64,000 nucleotides of DNA from Microbulbifer aggregans (GTDB lineage Bacteria; Pseudomonadota; Gammaproteobacteria; Pseudomonadales; Cellvibrionaceae). Below, piece by piece: positions 48,660 through 55,844 of the stretch; the stretch's first letter is position 1; every line of letters begins with the position of its first letter. Location of the stretch: NCBI RefSeq assembly GCF_020524005.1, contig NZ_JAIVKK010000009.1, positions 62,001 through 126,000 on the forward strand, written 5' to 3'. The notes beneath the pieces are model-generated. The model searched no databases and was not told the origin of the DNA. It saw only the letters and a list, made by a program, of their open reading frames with translations. A program made the translations under genes and the position numbers.

Positions 48660-51146
48660 ATGAAAAGAAAAATAAAAATTGTGTCTATATTGTTCGGTTT
48701 GCTCGGCAGCGCTGGCGTTGCCGCATATGACTGCAGCAATGTCGCGGAATATGAAAATGGCGCCAGTTATGGCTCTGGTGCCACAGTGCAGAGTGGCGGC
48801 AACGCCTATCGCTGTGATGTGGGTGGGTGGTGCTCGCAGGGCGGGCCTTATGCGCCAGGCAGCGGCTGGGCCTGGTCCAGTGCGTGGAGTGATCTCGGCG
48901 CTTGTGAAGTGTCCAGCTCCAGCAGCAGCTCTAGTGGCGGTTCGACTAGTAGTAGTTCAAGCGGTAGTTCGGGCGGTGGCAGTACCAGCAGCTCGGGGTC
49001 TGGCGGGAGCGGTAGTTCCAGTAGCTCGGGTGGTTCTTCCGGTGGTGATAATTGCCCCGCTTATGTAGCTGGATCCAGTTACAGCGCGGGCGAGATCGTA
49101 ATTAATGCCAGTGGCTATTACGCCTGTTCTGTGGCGGGCTGGTGTTCTTCGGGTAACAGCGCATATGAGCCGGGCGTTGGCTGGGCTTGGGAGCACGCGT
49201 GGACGGCAAGCACAGCGGAAGCCTGTGCCGGTGGCAGCAGTAGTGGTGGCAGCAGCGGCGGCGGCACCGTGCCAGACGAGTTCTTCTGTGCTTCCGAATG
49301 GGTGACGGGCAAGCTCTATACCGCAGGCACCATTGTGGCGTATCAGGGGATCGCTTATCGCGCTCTGGTGGATACACACTCCATTGCCCCGGATAACACT
49401 GCGTATCCCGGTCAGTGGGAAGTGGCCGGCTATCCCGACGACGCACTCTGCCCGGTGCCAATTCCGAATGATATCGACTACGGCGAAGCACAGCCGGTGG
49501 ATGGCAACCTCAATGCGGGAGTGGTGAATCCGACGGGCACGGTTGGCGCTGCACGCATTGCGGATACGCAATCGGCGCTAAGTGGCACCAGGGGTGGTGT
49601 GGATCCCGCAACTGACAACGGCGGCGATCACGGTGGCCTGGATGTAGACAACGGTGCCCGTGGTTCCAAGCTGGTTCCCGGAAGTCTGACGCTGCAGCAC
49701 AACACCTATGACGTCACCGCAGGCACCGAAATCGTGACGTATATTGGAGACTGGGCTATTTACGGTCGCCAATACGATTTCACCAAGCTGGCGGCATCCA
49801 ACCTCAACCGCATTGTGTACGGCTTCGCGGGCATTTGTTACCCGGACGCGAAAAACGAGCAGGATGGTGGTTTCCCCACCACGGCACCGGCGGCTGTCAT
49901 GCGCACCTGTAACCAGAGCAGTTTGCCGGATGGTGCCATGGCAGTTGCGGATTTTGAGGCGGCTTTCCTGCGGGACGTAGGTGTTGCGCCGAATGGCGTG
50001 GTCGGCACCGAGAGCATGTATGAGCTGGATAAAGACAAGGTTGGTGGTGTATTCGGTGTCTTGTATCAGTTGCGCCAACAAAACCCGCAGCTGAAGCTCG
50101 ATTTGTCCATTGGTGGCTGGACGCTGTCGGAAGGTTTCCCATGGATGGCGCACGATGTGGAGCGTCGCAAAGCGTTTGTGGATTCCGTTGTGCACTTCCT
50201 CGAGCGCTTCGATTTCGACGGTGTCGATATCGATTGGGAGTACCCGGGTAGCGATGGCGCCGTTGCCGGCATGGCACGGGAGGATGACGGCGAAAATTAC
50301 GCGCTGTTGATTCAGGAGCTGCGTGCCGGTCTGGACTGGCTCACGGTAAAAACCGGTAAGCCTTACCGCCTGTCGTCGGCGATTCCAGCGGGGCTTGGTC
50401 GCCTTGAGCGTATCGATTGGTCTCTGGTGCATCCGTATATGGATCGCCTCTATGCCATGACCTACGACCTCACTGGTGCATGGGAGCGTGAGATTTCCCA
50501 TCACACGCCGCTGTACACCAACCCCAATGCCGTGGGCTCTTCCGCGGGCACTTCCGCAGACTGGACGCTGACCTATCTGCAAAGTCTTGGCGTGCCTGCT
50601 AACAAGCTGATGATTGGTGCTGCCAATTATCACCGCTCCAAGGCAACGGGTACTGACGACATCCTTGAATATACCTATGGGCTTACGGGGTCCACCACTT
50701 ACGGCGATAGCAGCTGGAGCGGTGCCAACCTGATCCTGGGTATTGCCGGGCTCGGTTCCTGGGAGGCGGGCGTTATTGAAGGTTACGATCTCTACCAGAA
50801 TTATCTCGATCGCAATATCAATCCGCGCAATGGCTACTGGCTGTATACCGATAAAGAGGCCAATGCGGATTATCTCTTCAATGACAGTATCGGCGCGTTC
50901 ATTTCCGTGGAAACGCCGCGGACCGTAGCCCTAAAGACGCAGTATGCAAAAGATCATGGTCTTGCCGGCATCTTCTTCTGGATGGCGGAGCAGGACAACG
51001 GTTACAACCTGAATACGGTTAACCACGTACTGGGCAACAGTCTGGTAAGTGGCAGCTCCGACGGTGACCCGGCAAGCCAGATTCCGGTATGTGGACGGAA
51101 TATCACGGCAGCGGAGTGTGAGATGTTGATCGCTCCCCTGAAGTAA
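48660..51146 (+). CDS. Secreted GH18 chitinase with three N-terminal carbohydrate-binding modules
   Basis: 828 residues from ATG 48660. Signal peptide about 1-22 (cleaved near VAAYD). Module 1 (about 24-82) and module 2 (about 132-190) share Y-x-AG-x2-V, Y-x-C, GWCS and W-x2-AW; both are Cys-containing chitin-binding-like domains. Ser/Gly linkers lie at about 84-130 and 191-203. Module 3 (about 209-262, WVTGKLYTAGTIVAYQG) is CBM5/12-like. The GH18 barrel (about 356-800) has SIGGW and the catalytic DGVDIDWEYPG with Glu527 as proton donor. The poly-Ser linkers are typical of marine Cellvibrionales enzymes. Expression is probably controlled by the paired palindromes upstream. Confidence 0.93.
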   Translation: MKRKIKIVSILFGLLGSAGVAAYDCSNVAEYENGASYGSGATVQSGGNAYRCDVGGWCSQGGPYAPGSGWAWSSAWSDLGACEVSSSSSSSSGGSTSSSSSGSSGGGSTSSSGSGGSGSSSSSGGSSGGDNCPAYVAGSSYSAGEIVINASGYYACSVAGWCSSGNSAYEPGVGWAWEHAWTASTAEACAGGSSSGGSSGGGTVPDEFFCASEWVTGKLYTAGTIVAYQGIAYRALVDTHSIAPDNTAYPGQWEVAGYPDDALCPVPIPNDIDYGEAQPVDGNLNAGVVNPTGTVGAARIADTQSALSGTRGGVDPATDNGGDHGGLDVDNGARGSKLVPGSLTLQHNTYDVTAGTEIVTYIGDWAIYGRQYDFTKLAASNLNRIVYGFAGICYPDAKNEQDGGFPTTAPAAVMRTCNQSSLPDGAMAVADFEAAFLRDVGVAPNGVVGTESMYELDKDKVGGVFGVLYQLRQQNPQLKLDLSIGGWTLSEGFPWMAHDVERRKAFVDSVVHFLERFDFDGVDIDWEYPGSDGAVAGMAREDDGENYALLIQELRAGLDWLTVKTGKPYRLSSAIPAGLGRLERIDWSLVHPYMDRLYAMTYDLTGAWEREISHHTPLYTNPNAVGSSAGTSADWTLTYLQSLGVPANKLMIGAANYHRSKATGTDDILEYTYGLTGSTTYGDSSWSGANLILGIAGLGSWEAGVIEGYDLYQNYLDRNINPRNGYWLYTDKEANADYLFNDSIGAFISVETPRTVALKTQYAKDHGLAGIFFWMAEQDNGYNLNTVNHVLGNSLVSGSSDGDPASQIPVCGRNITAAECEMLIAPLK

Positions 51147-51168
51147 TCCTGTACTGCTAAATCAATGT

Positions 51169-51209
51169 AAGCCAGCCAGCTGCGCAATTGGTGCTGCGCG
51201 GCTGGCTTG
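51169..51209 (+). terminator. Hairpin between the two chitinase genes
   Basis: AAGCCAGCC / GGCTGGCTT stem, extended by GCGCA/TGCGC pairing, 23 bp after the first chitinase stop. It lacks a T tract, so it may only partly terminate, letting some transcripts continue into the second chitinase. Confidence 0.5.
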
Positions 51210-51259
51210 GTCTGGCTCTAATTATCTATCCATCTACCAATAAAAATAATGGAGTTGCT

Positions 51260-52942
51260 ATGCAAATAGATTTCTCGCCGACCGTATCGCGGTGGGCTAC
51301 CTGTGCTCTACTGATGCTAGGGGCTGCAACAGCCTCTGCCTACGACTGTACTAGTCTTTTCGAATGGGAAAGTGCCGCCGCATATCACGGCGGCGCCCAA
51401 GTGCAATCCGAGGGCTTGGCCTACCAGGCAAACTGGTGGAATCAGGGAAAAAATCCGGCGCAGTTTTCCGGTCAGTGGCAGGAGTGGACGGCACTGGGCC
51501 AGTGTGACGGCAGCAGTTCCTCGGGCGGATCTTCCTCGAGTTCTTCTTCAGGGGCATCTTCAAGTTCCTCCTCTGGTGCGTCGTCCAGCTCTTCAGGTTC
51601 TTCATCCGGCTCTACCTCGTCTTCATCCTCTTCGGGGGGATCCTCCGGGGGCTCTTCCGGTGGTGGTGACTGTACCTCGCCAGAATTTGTGGCAGGTACG
51701 GCTTATGCAGCAGGAGAGCTGGTGCAAAACGTCGGCTATGAATATCGCTGTGATATCGCCGGCTGGTGTTCATCGGCTTCCGCTTGGGCATACGAGCCGG
51801 GTGTCGGCTCGTATTGGGATCACGCCTGGAGCGAATTGCGCAGCTGTGACAGTTCTTCAAGTTCCTCGGGTGGTTCTTCTTCCGGCAGCGGTAGTTCCGG
51901 CGGCTCCAGTAGTTCTTCCAGCGGTGGCTCAAGTGGCAGCAACAGTAGCCGGATAATTTCCGGGTACTGGCACAACTTTGACAACGGCTCTGGCGTCATT
52001 CCTATTGCCGATGTATCCGACGCGTTTGATGCGATCAATGTATCGTTTGCCGAGCCCACAGGTGCAGTCGCCGGTGAAATTGGTTTTGTGCTTGATCCGT
52101 TGTTTAACGAGCAGGACTTTATCGATGGCATTCAGGCCAAGCAGGCGGCGGGTAAAAAAATAATCATCAGCATTGGTGGTGCCAACGGTCAGGTGCGGCT
52201 TGAAAGCACCCAGGCTCGCGATAATTTTGTCAGTTCCATGATCGAAATTATCGACCGCTATGGCTTTGATGGTCTGGATGTGGATTTTGAGGGGCACTCG
52301 CTGGAGCTGAATGCGGGGGATGTGGACTTCCGTAACCCGACCACACCGGTCATCGTAAACCTGATTGATGCTCTGAAAGCGCTCAAAGCCCATTATGGCG
52401 AAAGCTTCATGCTTACCATGGCTCCCGAGACGTTCTTTGTGCAACTGGGTTACAGCTTTTACGGTGGCTCCTGTTCCGGTTGCGATCGTCGCGCAGGTGC
52501 CTACCTGCCGGTAATTCACGCGATGCGTGAAGACCTGGACTGGTTGCAGGTGCAGCACTACAACTCCGGTGCCATTATCGGTCTCGACGATCAGTATCAC
52601 ACCATGGGCGTAGCGGATTTCCACATCGCCATGGCTGATATGGTGTTGACCGGTTTTAACGTCGGTGGCAATCCTGATTACTACTTCCCACCGTTGCGGC
52701 AGGATCAGGTGTTGATTGGTTTACCGGCGAATGTGAATGCGGGTGGTGGTTTTACCTCGGTGGGTGAAGTGCATGCAGCGTTGAATTGTTTGGTGAAGCT
52801 GCAGGGTTGTACGACGTATACGCCGCATACGGAAACCGGGTGGACCGGGTTGGGGGGATTGATGACCTGGTCTATTAACTGGGACAAATTCAATAATTTT
52901 GAATTTTCTACGGAGCACCGGGTGTTTTTGGATGAGTTGTGA
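51260..52942 (+). CDS. Secreted GH18 chitinase with two carbohydrate-binding modules
   Basis: 560 residues from ATG 51260 (TGGAG upstream). Signal peptide about 1-27 (ATASA-YD). Module 1 (about 29-82) is a classical CBM5/12 with AYQANWWNQGKNP and W-x-EW. A Ser-rich linker spans 84-136. Module 2 (about 138-196) has the same GWCS...AW pattern as two modules of the upstream chitinase. A second Ser linker spans 197-230. The GH18 domain (about 231-560) has IISIGG and DGLDVDFE with Glu344 as catalytic acid, of the Streptomyces ChiC / Bacillus ChiD-like subgroup, different from its neighbour. It acts outside the cell on chitin. Confidence 0.93.
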   Translation: MQIDFSPTVSRWATCALLMLGAATASAYDCTSLFEWESAAAYHGGAQVQSEGLAYQANWWNQGKNPAQFSGQWQEWTALGQCDGSSSSGGSSSSSSSGASSSSSSGASSSSSGSSSGSTSSSSSSGGSSGGSSGGGDCTSPEFVAGTAYAAGELVQNVGYEYRCDIAGWCSSASAWAYEPGVGSYWDHAWSELRSCDSSSSSSGGSSSGSGSSGGSSSSSSGGSSGSNSSRIISGYWHNFDNGSGVIPIADVSDAFDAINVSFAEPTGAVAGEIGFVLDPLFNEQDFIDGIQAKQAAGKKIIISIGGANGQVRLESTQARDNFVSSMIEIIDRYGFDGLDVDFEGHSLELNAGDVDFRNPTTPVIVNLIDALKALKAHYGESFMLTMAPETFFVQLGYSFYGGSCSGCDRRAGAYLPVIHAMREDLDWLQVQHYNSGAIIGLDDQYHTMGVADFHIAMADMVLTGFNVGGNPDYYFPPLRQDQVLIGLPANVNAGGGFTSVGEVHAALNCLVKLQGCTTYTPHTETGWTGLGGLMTWSINWDKFNNFEFSTEHRVFLDEL

Positions 52943-52965
52943 TGGTGGTTGAGGTTTGATTTGTA

Positions 52966-53016
52966 GTGCCGATACCGGGGGTGGTTTTTGTTGAGGCTGT
53001 ATCCGGTGTCGGTGCC
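52966..53016. repeat. Core-less remnant of the hairpin repeat family
   Basis: 51-bp imperfect inverted repeat 23 bp after the chitinase stop. Its right arm, read on the minus strand, is GGCACCGACACCGGATACAG, close to the outer arm of copy 1 (GGTACCGCTACCGGGTACAG). The two GGA hairpins are missing; only a T-rich loop joins the arms. Confidence 0.5.
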
Positions 53017-53195
53017 GTCGGTGAGTGAGCGGCACTTCTATCGAGCGTGAATAGAATAGCGCGCACTTCGTGCGGCTTTTGGTTTTCGGACGGGACTGAT
53101 TCGCGGCTCTGCCGCTCACCCTTCGGGCGCCTGGCGGCGTCTTAAATTGCTGGCGCAATTTGATCGAACTAGGGTTCTTGCACGCCGATCGGCCA

Positions 53196-53239
53196 CATAC
53201 GAAAAAGGCCCACACTTTCGTGTGAGCCTTTTTCGTATG
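53196..53239 (-). terminator. tRNA operon terminator, copy A
   Basis: Long near-perfect stem CATACGAAAAAGGC...GCCTTTTTCGTATG, directly adjoining the tRNA-Asp 3' end; T run present on the minus strand. Confidence 0.85.
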
Positions 53240-53316
53240 TGGCGGACCGGACGGGACTCGAACCCGCGACCTCCGGCGTGACAGGCCGGCATTCTAACCA
53301 ACTGAACTACCGGTCC
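53240..53316 (-). tRNA. tRNA-Asp (GTC), copy A
   Basis: 77-nt cloverleaf: acceptor GGACCGG/CCGGTCC, discriminator G, encoded CCA, anticodon loop CTGTCAC. Second in a tRNA-Val-tRNA-Asp transcript. Confidence 0.97.
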
Positions 53317-53364
53317 GCATTCCTGATCACCCTTTGAGAAATCTGCCAGGCAGATGAAAGGGAG

Positions 53365-53440
53365 TGGTGGGTGGTACAGGGGTCGAACCTGTGACCTACG
53401 CCTTGTAAGGGCGCCGCTCTACCAACTGAGCTAACCACCC
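53365..53440 (-). tRNA. tRNA-Val (TAC), copy A
   Basis: 76-nt cloverleaf: acceptor GGGTGGT/ACCACCC, encoded CCA, anticodon loop CTTACAA giving TAC. Confidence 0.97.
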
Positions 53441-53457
53441 CGCGTCAGGAGCTGCGT

Positions 53458-53485
53458 ATAGTAATGATTGTTTTCGGAGTTGCAA
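53458..53485 (-). promoter_or_regulatory. tRNA promoter, copy A
   Basis: On the minus strand TTGCAA, 16-bp spacer, TACTAT, about 17 nt before tRNA-Val. The -35 differs from copy B (TTGACG), so the two operons may differ in strength. Confidence 0.6.
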
Positions 53486-53633
53486 CGTTTTTTTTAAATA
53501 TTTTTTTGAGTGCCTGAATTTAAGGGTTTTTGTTCATTTTTGGAGCGATGCTTAAGAAGCGGAATCCGTCAACATGGTGCGCAGAAAATTGCGGTAGCAT
53601 GGACTTTTCTGTTTTCGAGTATGGAGAATTTCT

Positions 53634-54335
53634 GTGAAGCAATATTGGGTGCTTGCTGGGGTGTTGGCGGTGACGGGTTGCCAGAATATGGAAGCGGTTT
53701 CTCCCTGGGTCGATGTCGGGAACCAGATTGCGAAAAATGCGGGTTATGACACCGACTCGAAAATAGCCGGCGCGATTCGCCAAACCCTGAATATCAGTAC
53801 CGACAGGGCAGGGGCGGGGCTGTCGCAGGTTGGGGCGTTCAGTCTGCGTTTGCCGTCGGCGGCACAGCCAGTGGCTGACAGTCTTCGTCAGTTTGGATTC
53901 GGCAGTTATGTGGATCAGCTTGAAACTGCGATGAATCGTGGTGCAGAGCAGGCGGTTGCGGAAGCGGTTCCAGTCTTCAAGCAGGCGGTCGCCGGCATGT
54001 CTGTTCAGGATGCCCTGGGGATTGTGCGCGGGGATGATACCGCAGCCACGGATTATTTCCGCGGGCAGACCGAGAGTGCTTTGCGGTTGCGCTACCAGCC
54101 CATCGTGGAGGCGAACCTGCGCAAGACCGGGTTTTACGATCAGTACAAAAGCATGCTGGCGGTGTATGAAAAATTGCCGATTGCGAACAAGCCGAGCATG
54201 GATCTCGAGCGCCACGTGATCGATAGCAGTATGGCAACGCTGTTTAGCCGAATTGGTATGGAAGAAGCATTGATTCGCAAGGATCCTGTTGCGCGGGGTG
54301 GGGTGTTGATTGGGCAGGTTTTTGGAGAGGGGTGA
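53634..54335 (+). CDS. DUF4197 lipoprotein
   Basis: 233 residues from GTG 53634 (TGGAG upstream). Lipoprotein signal with Cys16 (LAVTGC). The rest matches DUF4197: an all-helical envelope protein with RYQPIVEANL and GFYDQYKSML segments and a C-terminal RIGMEEALIRKDPVARGG. Function is unknown in the family. It lies between two copies of the tRNA-Val/tRNA-Asp unit, with a hairpin repeat 73 bp after its stop, so a recombination between the repeats would delete it. Confidence 0.88.
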   Translation: MKQYWVLAGVLAVTGCQNMEAVSPWVDVGNQIAKNAGYDTDSKIAGAIRQTLNISTDRAGAGLSQVGAFSLRLPSAAQPVADSLRQFGFGSYVDQLETAMNRGAEQAVAEAVPVFKQAVAGMSVQDALGIVRGDDTAATDYFRGQTESALRLRYQPIVEANLRKTGFYDQYKSMLAVYEKLPIANKPSMDLERHVIDSSMATLFSRIGMEEALIRKDPVARGGVLIGQVFGEG

Positions 54336-54408
54336 CTTGCTCGGGAATTCACTGCAAGAGAGTTTGTTCGCCATGTAAAGCTGTTGACTTAACGCAGCTT
54401 CGGGCGAA

Positions 54409-54536
54409 GGTGTTGGTGCCGGGTGCAGCCTTGCGAGACCTTCCGCGAGAGGGACCTCGCGGAAGAGCCCCCCATGGATGGGTTTAGGGGGGTGCGCCTA
54501 GCTCGTGTCTCGCAAGGCTGTACTCGGAGCAACACC
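54409..54536 (+). repeat. Double-GGA hairpin repeat, copy 5
   Basis: 128 bp. Outer arms 54409-54439 and 54507-54536 pair with a few mismatches and one bulge. The inner core (CTTCCGCGAG-AGGGAC-CTCGCGGAAG, then ATGGATGGGT closed by a C6/G6 stem, then GCGCCTAGCTCGTGTCT) is nearly identical to copy 3, but the arms differ. It lies 73 bp after the DUF4197 stop, in the sense orientation. Confidence 0.88.
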
Positions 54537-54915
54537 GCCACTCAGTGCTTAAGAGTGTAGTGTTGCCGCTGATTGCGGGCTTTTTCGTGAGTGTTTTGAT
54601 TTAGGTGGAGTGGGCTTGAGGTTATAGAGCTCGCACTTCGTACGTCTTTTGGTTTTCGGACGGGACTGATTCGCGGCTTCGCCGCTCACCCTTCGGGCGC
54701 CTGGCGGCGTCTTAAATTGCTGGCGCAATTTGATCGAACTAGGGTTCTTGCACGCCGGTCAGTCACATACGAAAAAGGCCCACACTTTCGTGTGTCTTTT
54801 GCTATTCGGACGGGACTGATTCGCGGCTCTGCCGCTCACCCTTCGGGCGCCTGGCGGCGTCTTAAATTGCTGGCGCAATTTGATCGAACTAGGGTTCTTG
54901 CACGCCGGTCAGTCA

Positions 54916-54959
54916 CATACGAAAAAGGCCCACACTTTCGTGTGAGCCTTTTTCGTATG
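54916..54959 (-). terminator. tRNA operon terminator, copy B
   Basis: Same stem as copy A, intact and adjoining the tRNA-Asp 3' end. Confidence 0.85.
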
Positions 54960-55036
54960 TGGCGGACCGGACGGGACTCGAACCCGCGACCTCCGGCGTG
55001 ACAGGCCGGCATTCTAACCAACTGAACTACCGGTCC
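54960..55036 (-). tRNA. tRNA-Asp (GTC), copy B
   Basis: Identical to copy A over the mature sequence; encoded CCA and anticodon GTC. Confidence 0.97.
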
Positions 55037-55084
55037 GCATTCCTGATCACCCTTTGAGAACTCTGCCAGGCAGATGAAAGGGAG

Positions 55085-55160
55085 TGGTGGGTGGTACAGG
55101 GGTCGAACCTGTGACCTACGCCTTGTAAGGGCGCCGCTCTACCAACTGAGCTAACCACCC
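55085..55160 (-). tRNA. tRNA-Val (TAC), copy B
   Basis: Identical to copy A over the mature sequence; anticodon TAC, encoded CCA. Confidence 0.97.
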
Positions 55161-55177
55161 GTCGTCAGGAGCTGCGT

Positions 55178-55205
55178 ATAGTAATGATTTTTTTTCGGGC
55201 GTCAA
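55178..55205 (-). promoter_or_regulatory. tRNA promoter, copy B
   Basis: On the minus strand TTGACG, 16-bp spacer, TACTAT. Homology with copy A ends just upstream of the -10, so the -35 was supplied by local sequence. Confidence 0.65.
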
Positions 55206-55337
55206 CGCCTGTCGAAAAATTTTTTTGTCTTTCAACGAGTTAAGACCGATTCGCGCGCCTGCATCACTATGTTAACCCCCGTGTCACGGGGGCATTGGCA
55301 CTGCTATAATCCGCCGATATTTCGCCGGAGAATGCCT

Positions 55338-55844
55338 GTGCTGACCAGACACTTGAGAACCCCTGTTGTCGCTGTACTGACGTTGCTGTTTGCGATGCTG
55401 GCCCAGGCATCTGTCGAGGTGGAGCCACTTTCCAGCAAAGAACTGCAGGCTCGCTACCAGATTCTGATCGAGGAAATGCGCTGCCCCAAATGCCAGAATC
55501 AGAACCTCGCCGGTTCCGACTCTATGGTGGCGTCTGACTTGCGCCGGGAAATCCGACGTTTGCTGGAAGACGGGTTTAGTGACCAGGAAATCAACGACTA
55601 CATGGTTGCCCGTTACGGAGACTTTGTATTGTATCGGCCGCCCCTGCAGCGCAACACGCTGGCCCTGTGGCTGGCTCCAGGGGTTTTTGCGGCACTGGGA
55701 CTGCTGACCCTGGTAGTGATTGTTGTGCGCTCGCGGAATGGCCGCGGCAACCGGCAGGGCAGTGAAATTGAAGAATTGAGCGCTGAAGAGCAGCAGCGGC
55801 TGGCCCGCCTGTTGGGTGATAGTGCGCAGGAGCAAGAAAAATGA
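55338..55844 (+). CDS. ccmH: Cytochrome c maturation protein CcmH
   Basis: 168 residues. GGAG (55327-55330) is 1 nt from ATG 55332 but 7 nt from GTG 55338, so GTG is preferred. Signal peptide about 1-24, then the thiol motif RCPKCQNQNLAGSDS (Cys49, Cys52), a three-helix periplasmic domain, and a C-terminal membrane helix (about 109-131). It presents apocytochrome to CcmF. It overlaps ccmI by 4 bp, and is separated from the rest of the ccm operon by 7.8 kb. Confidence 0.95.
   Translation: MLTRHLRTPVVAVLTLLFAMLAQASVEVEPLSSKELQARYQILIEEMRCPKCQNQNLAGSDSMVASDLRREIRRLLEDGFSDQEINDYMVARYGDFVLYRPPLQRNTLALWLAPGVFAALGLLTLVVIVVRSRNGRGNRQGSEIEELSAEEQQRLARLLGDSAQEQEK

Larger units (their letters stand above)
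53062..53469. repeat. Direct repeat block A (tRNA-Val/tRNA-Asp unit)
   Basis: Near-identical to block B (54632-55189), with tRNA genes offset by 1720 bp. It contains, on the minus strand, the promoter -10, tRNA-Val, tRNA-Asp, a terminator and about 135 bp of structured downstream sequence, including AAATTGC-TGGC-GCAATTT. Confidence 0.92.
54632..55189. repeat. Direct repeat block B with internal 150-bp tandem duplication
   Basis: Second copy of the tRNA-Val/tRNA-Asp unit. Its downstream part is tandemly duplicated (54657-54806 and 54807-54956, period 150 bp). The first of these units has lost the right arm of the terminator. Each unit begins CGGACGGGACT, which also occurs in the tRNA-Asp T arm and may have served as the crossover site. 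Confidence 0.9.

Noticed and set aside
48900-49050. Ser-codon repeats in the chitinase linkers as sequencing error or phase-variable tract
   Set aside because: The linkers use mixed Ser and Gly codons without a regular unit, and frames stay open; they are ordinary poly-Ser linkers.
54657-54956. Tandem 150-bp repeats as a CRISPR-like array
   Set aside because: Only two full units, no short repeat-spacer alternation and no cas genes.
53116-55021. Small proteins ending in or starting from tRNA genes (such as the one ending RDSNPRPPA)
   Set aside because: These frames run through tRNA-Asp and its spacer; this is a well-known spurious prediction class. The repeated protein sequence only reflects the DNA duplication.
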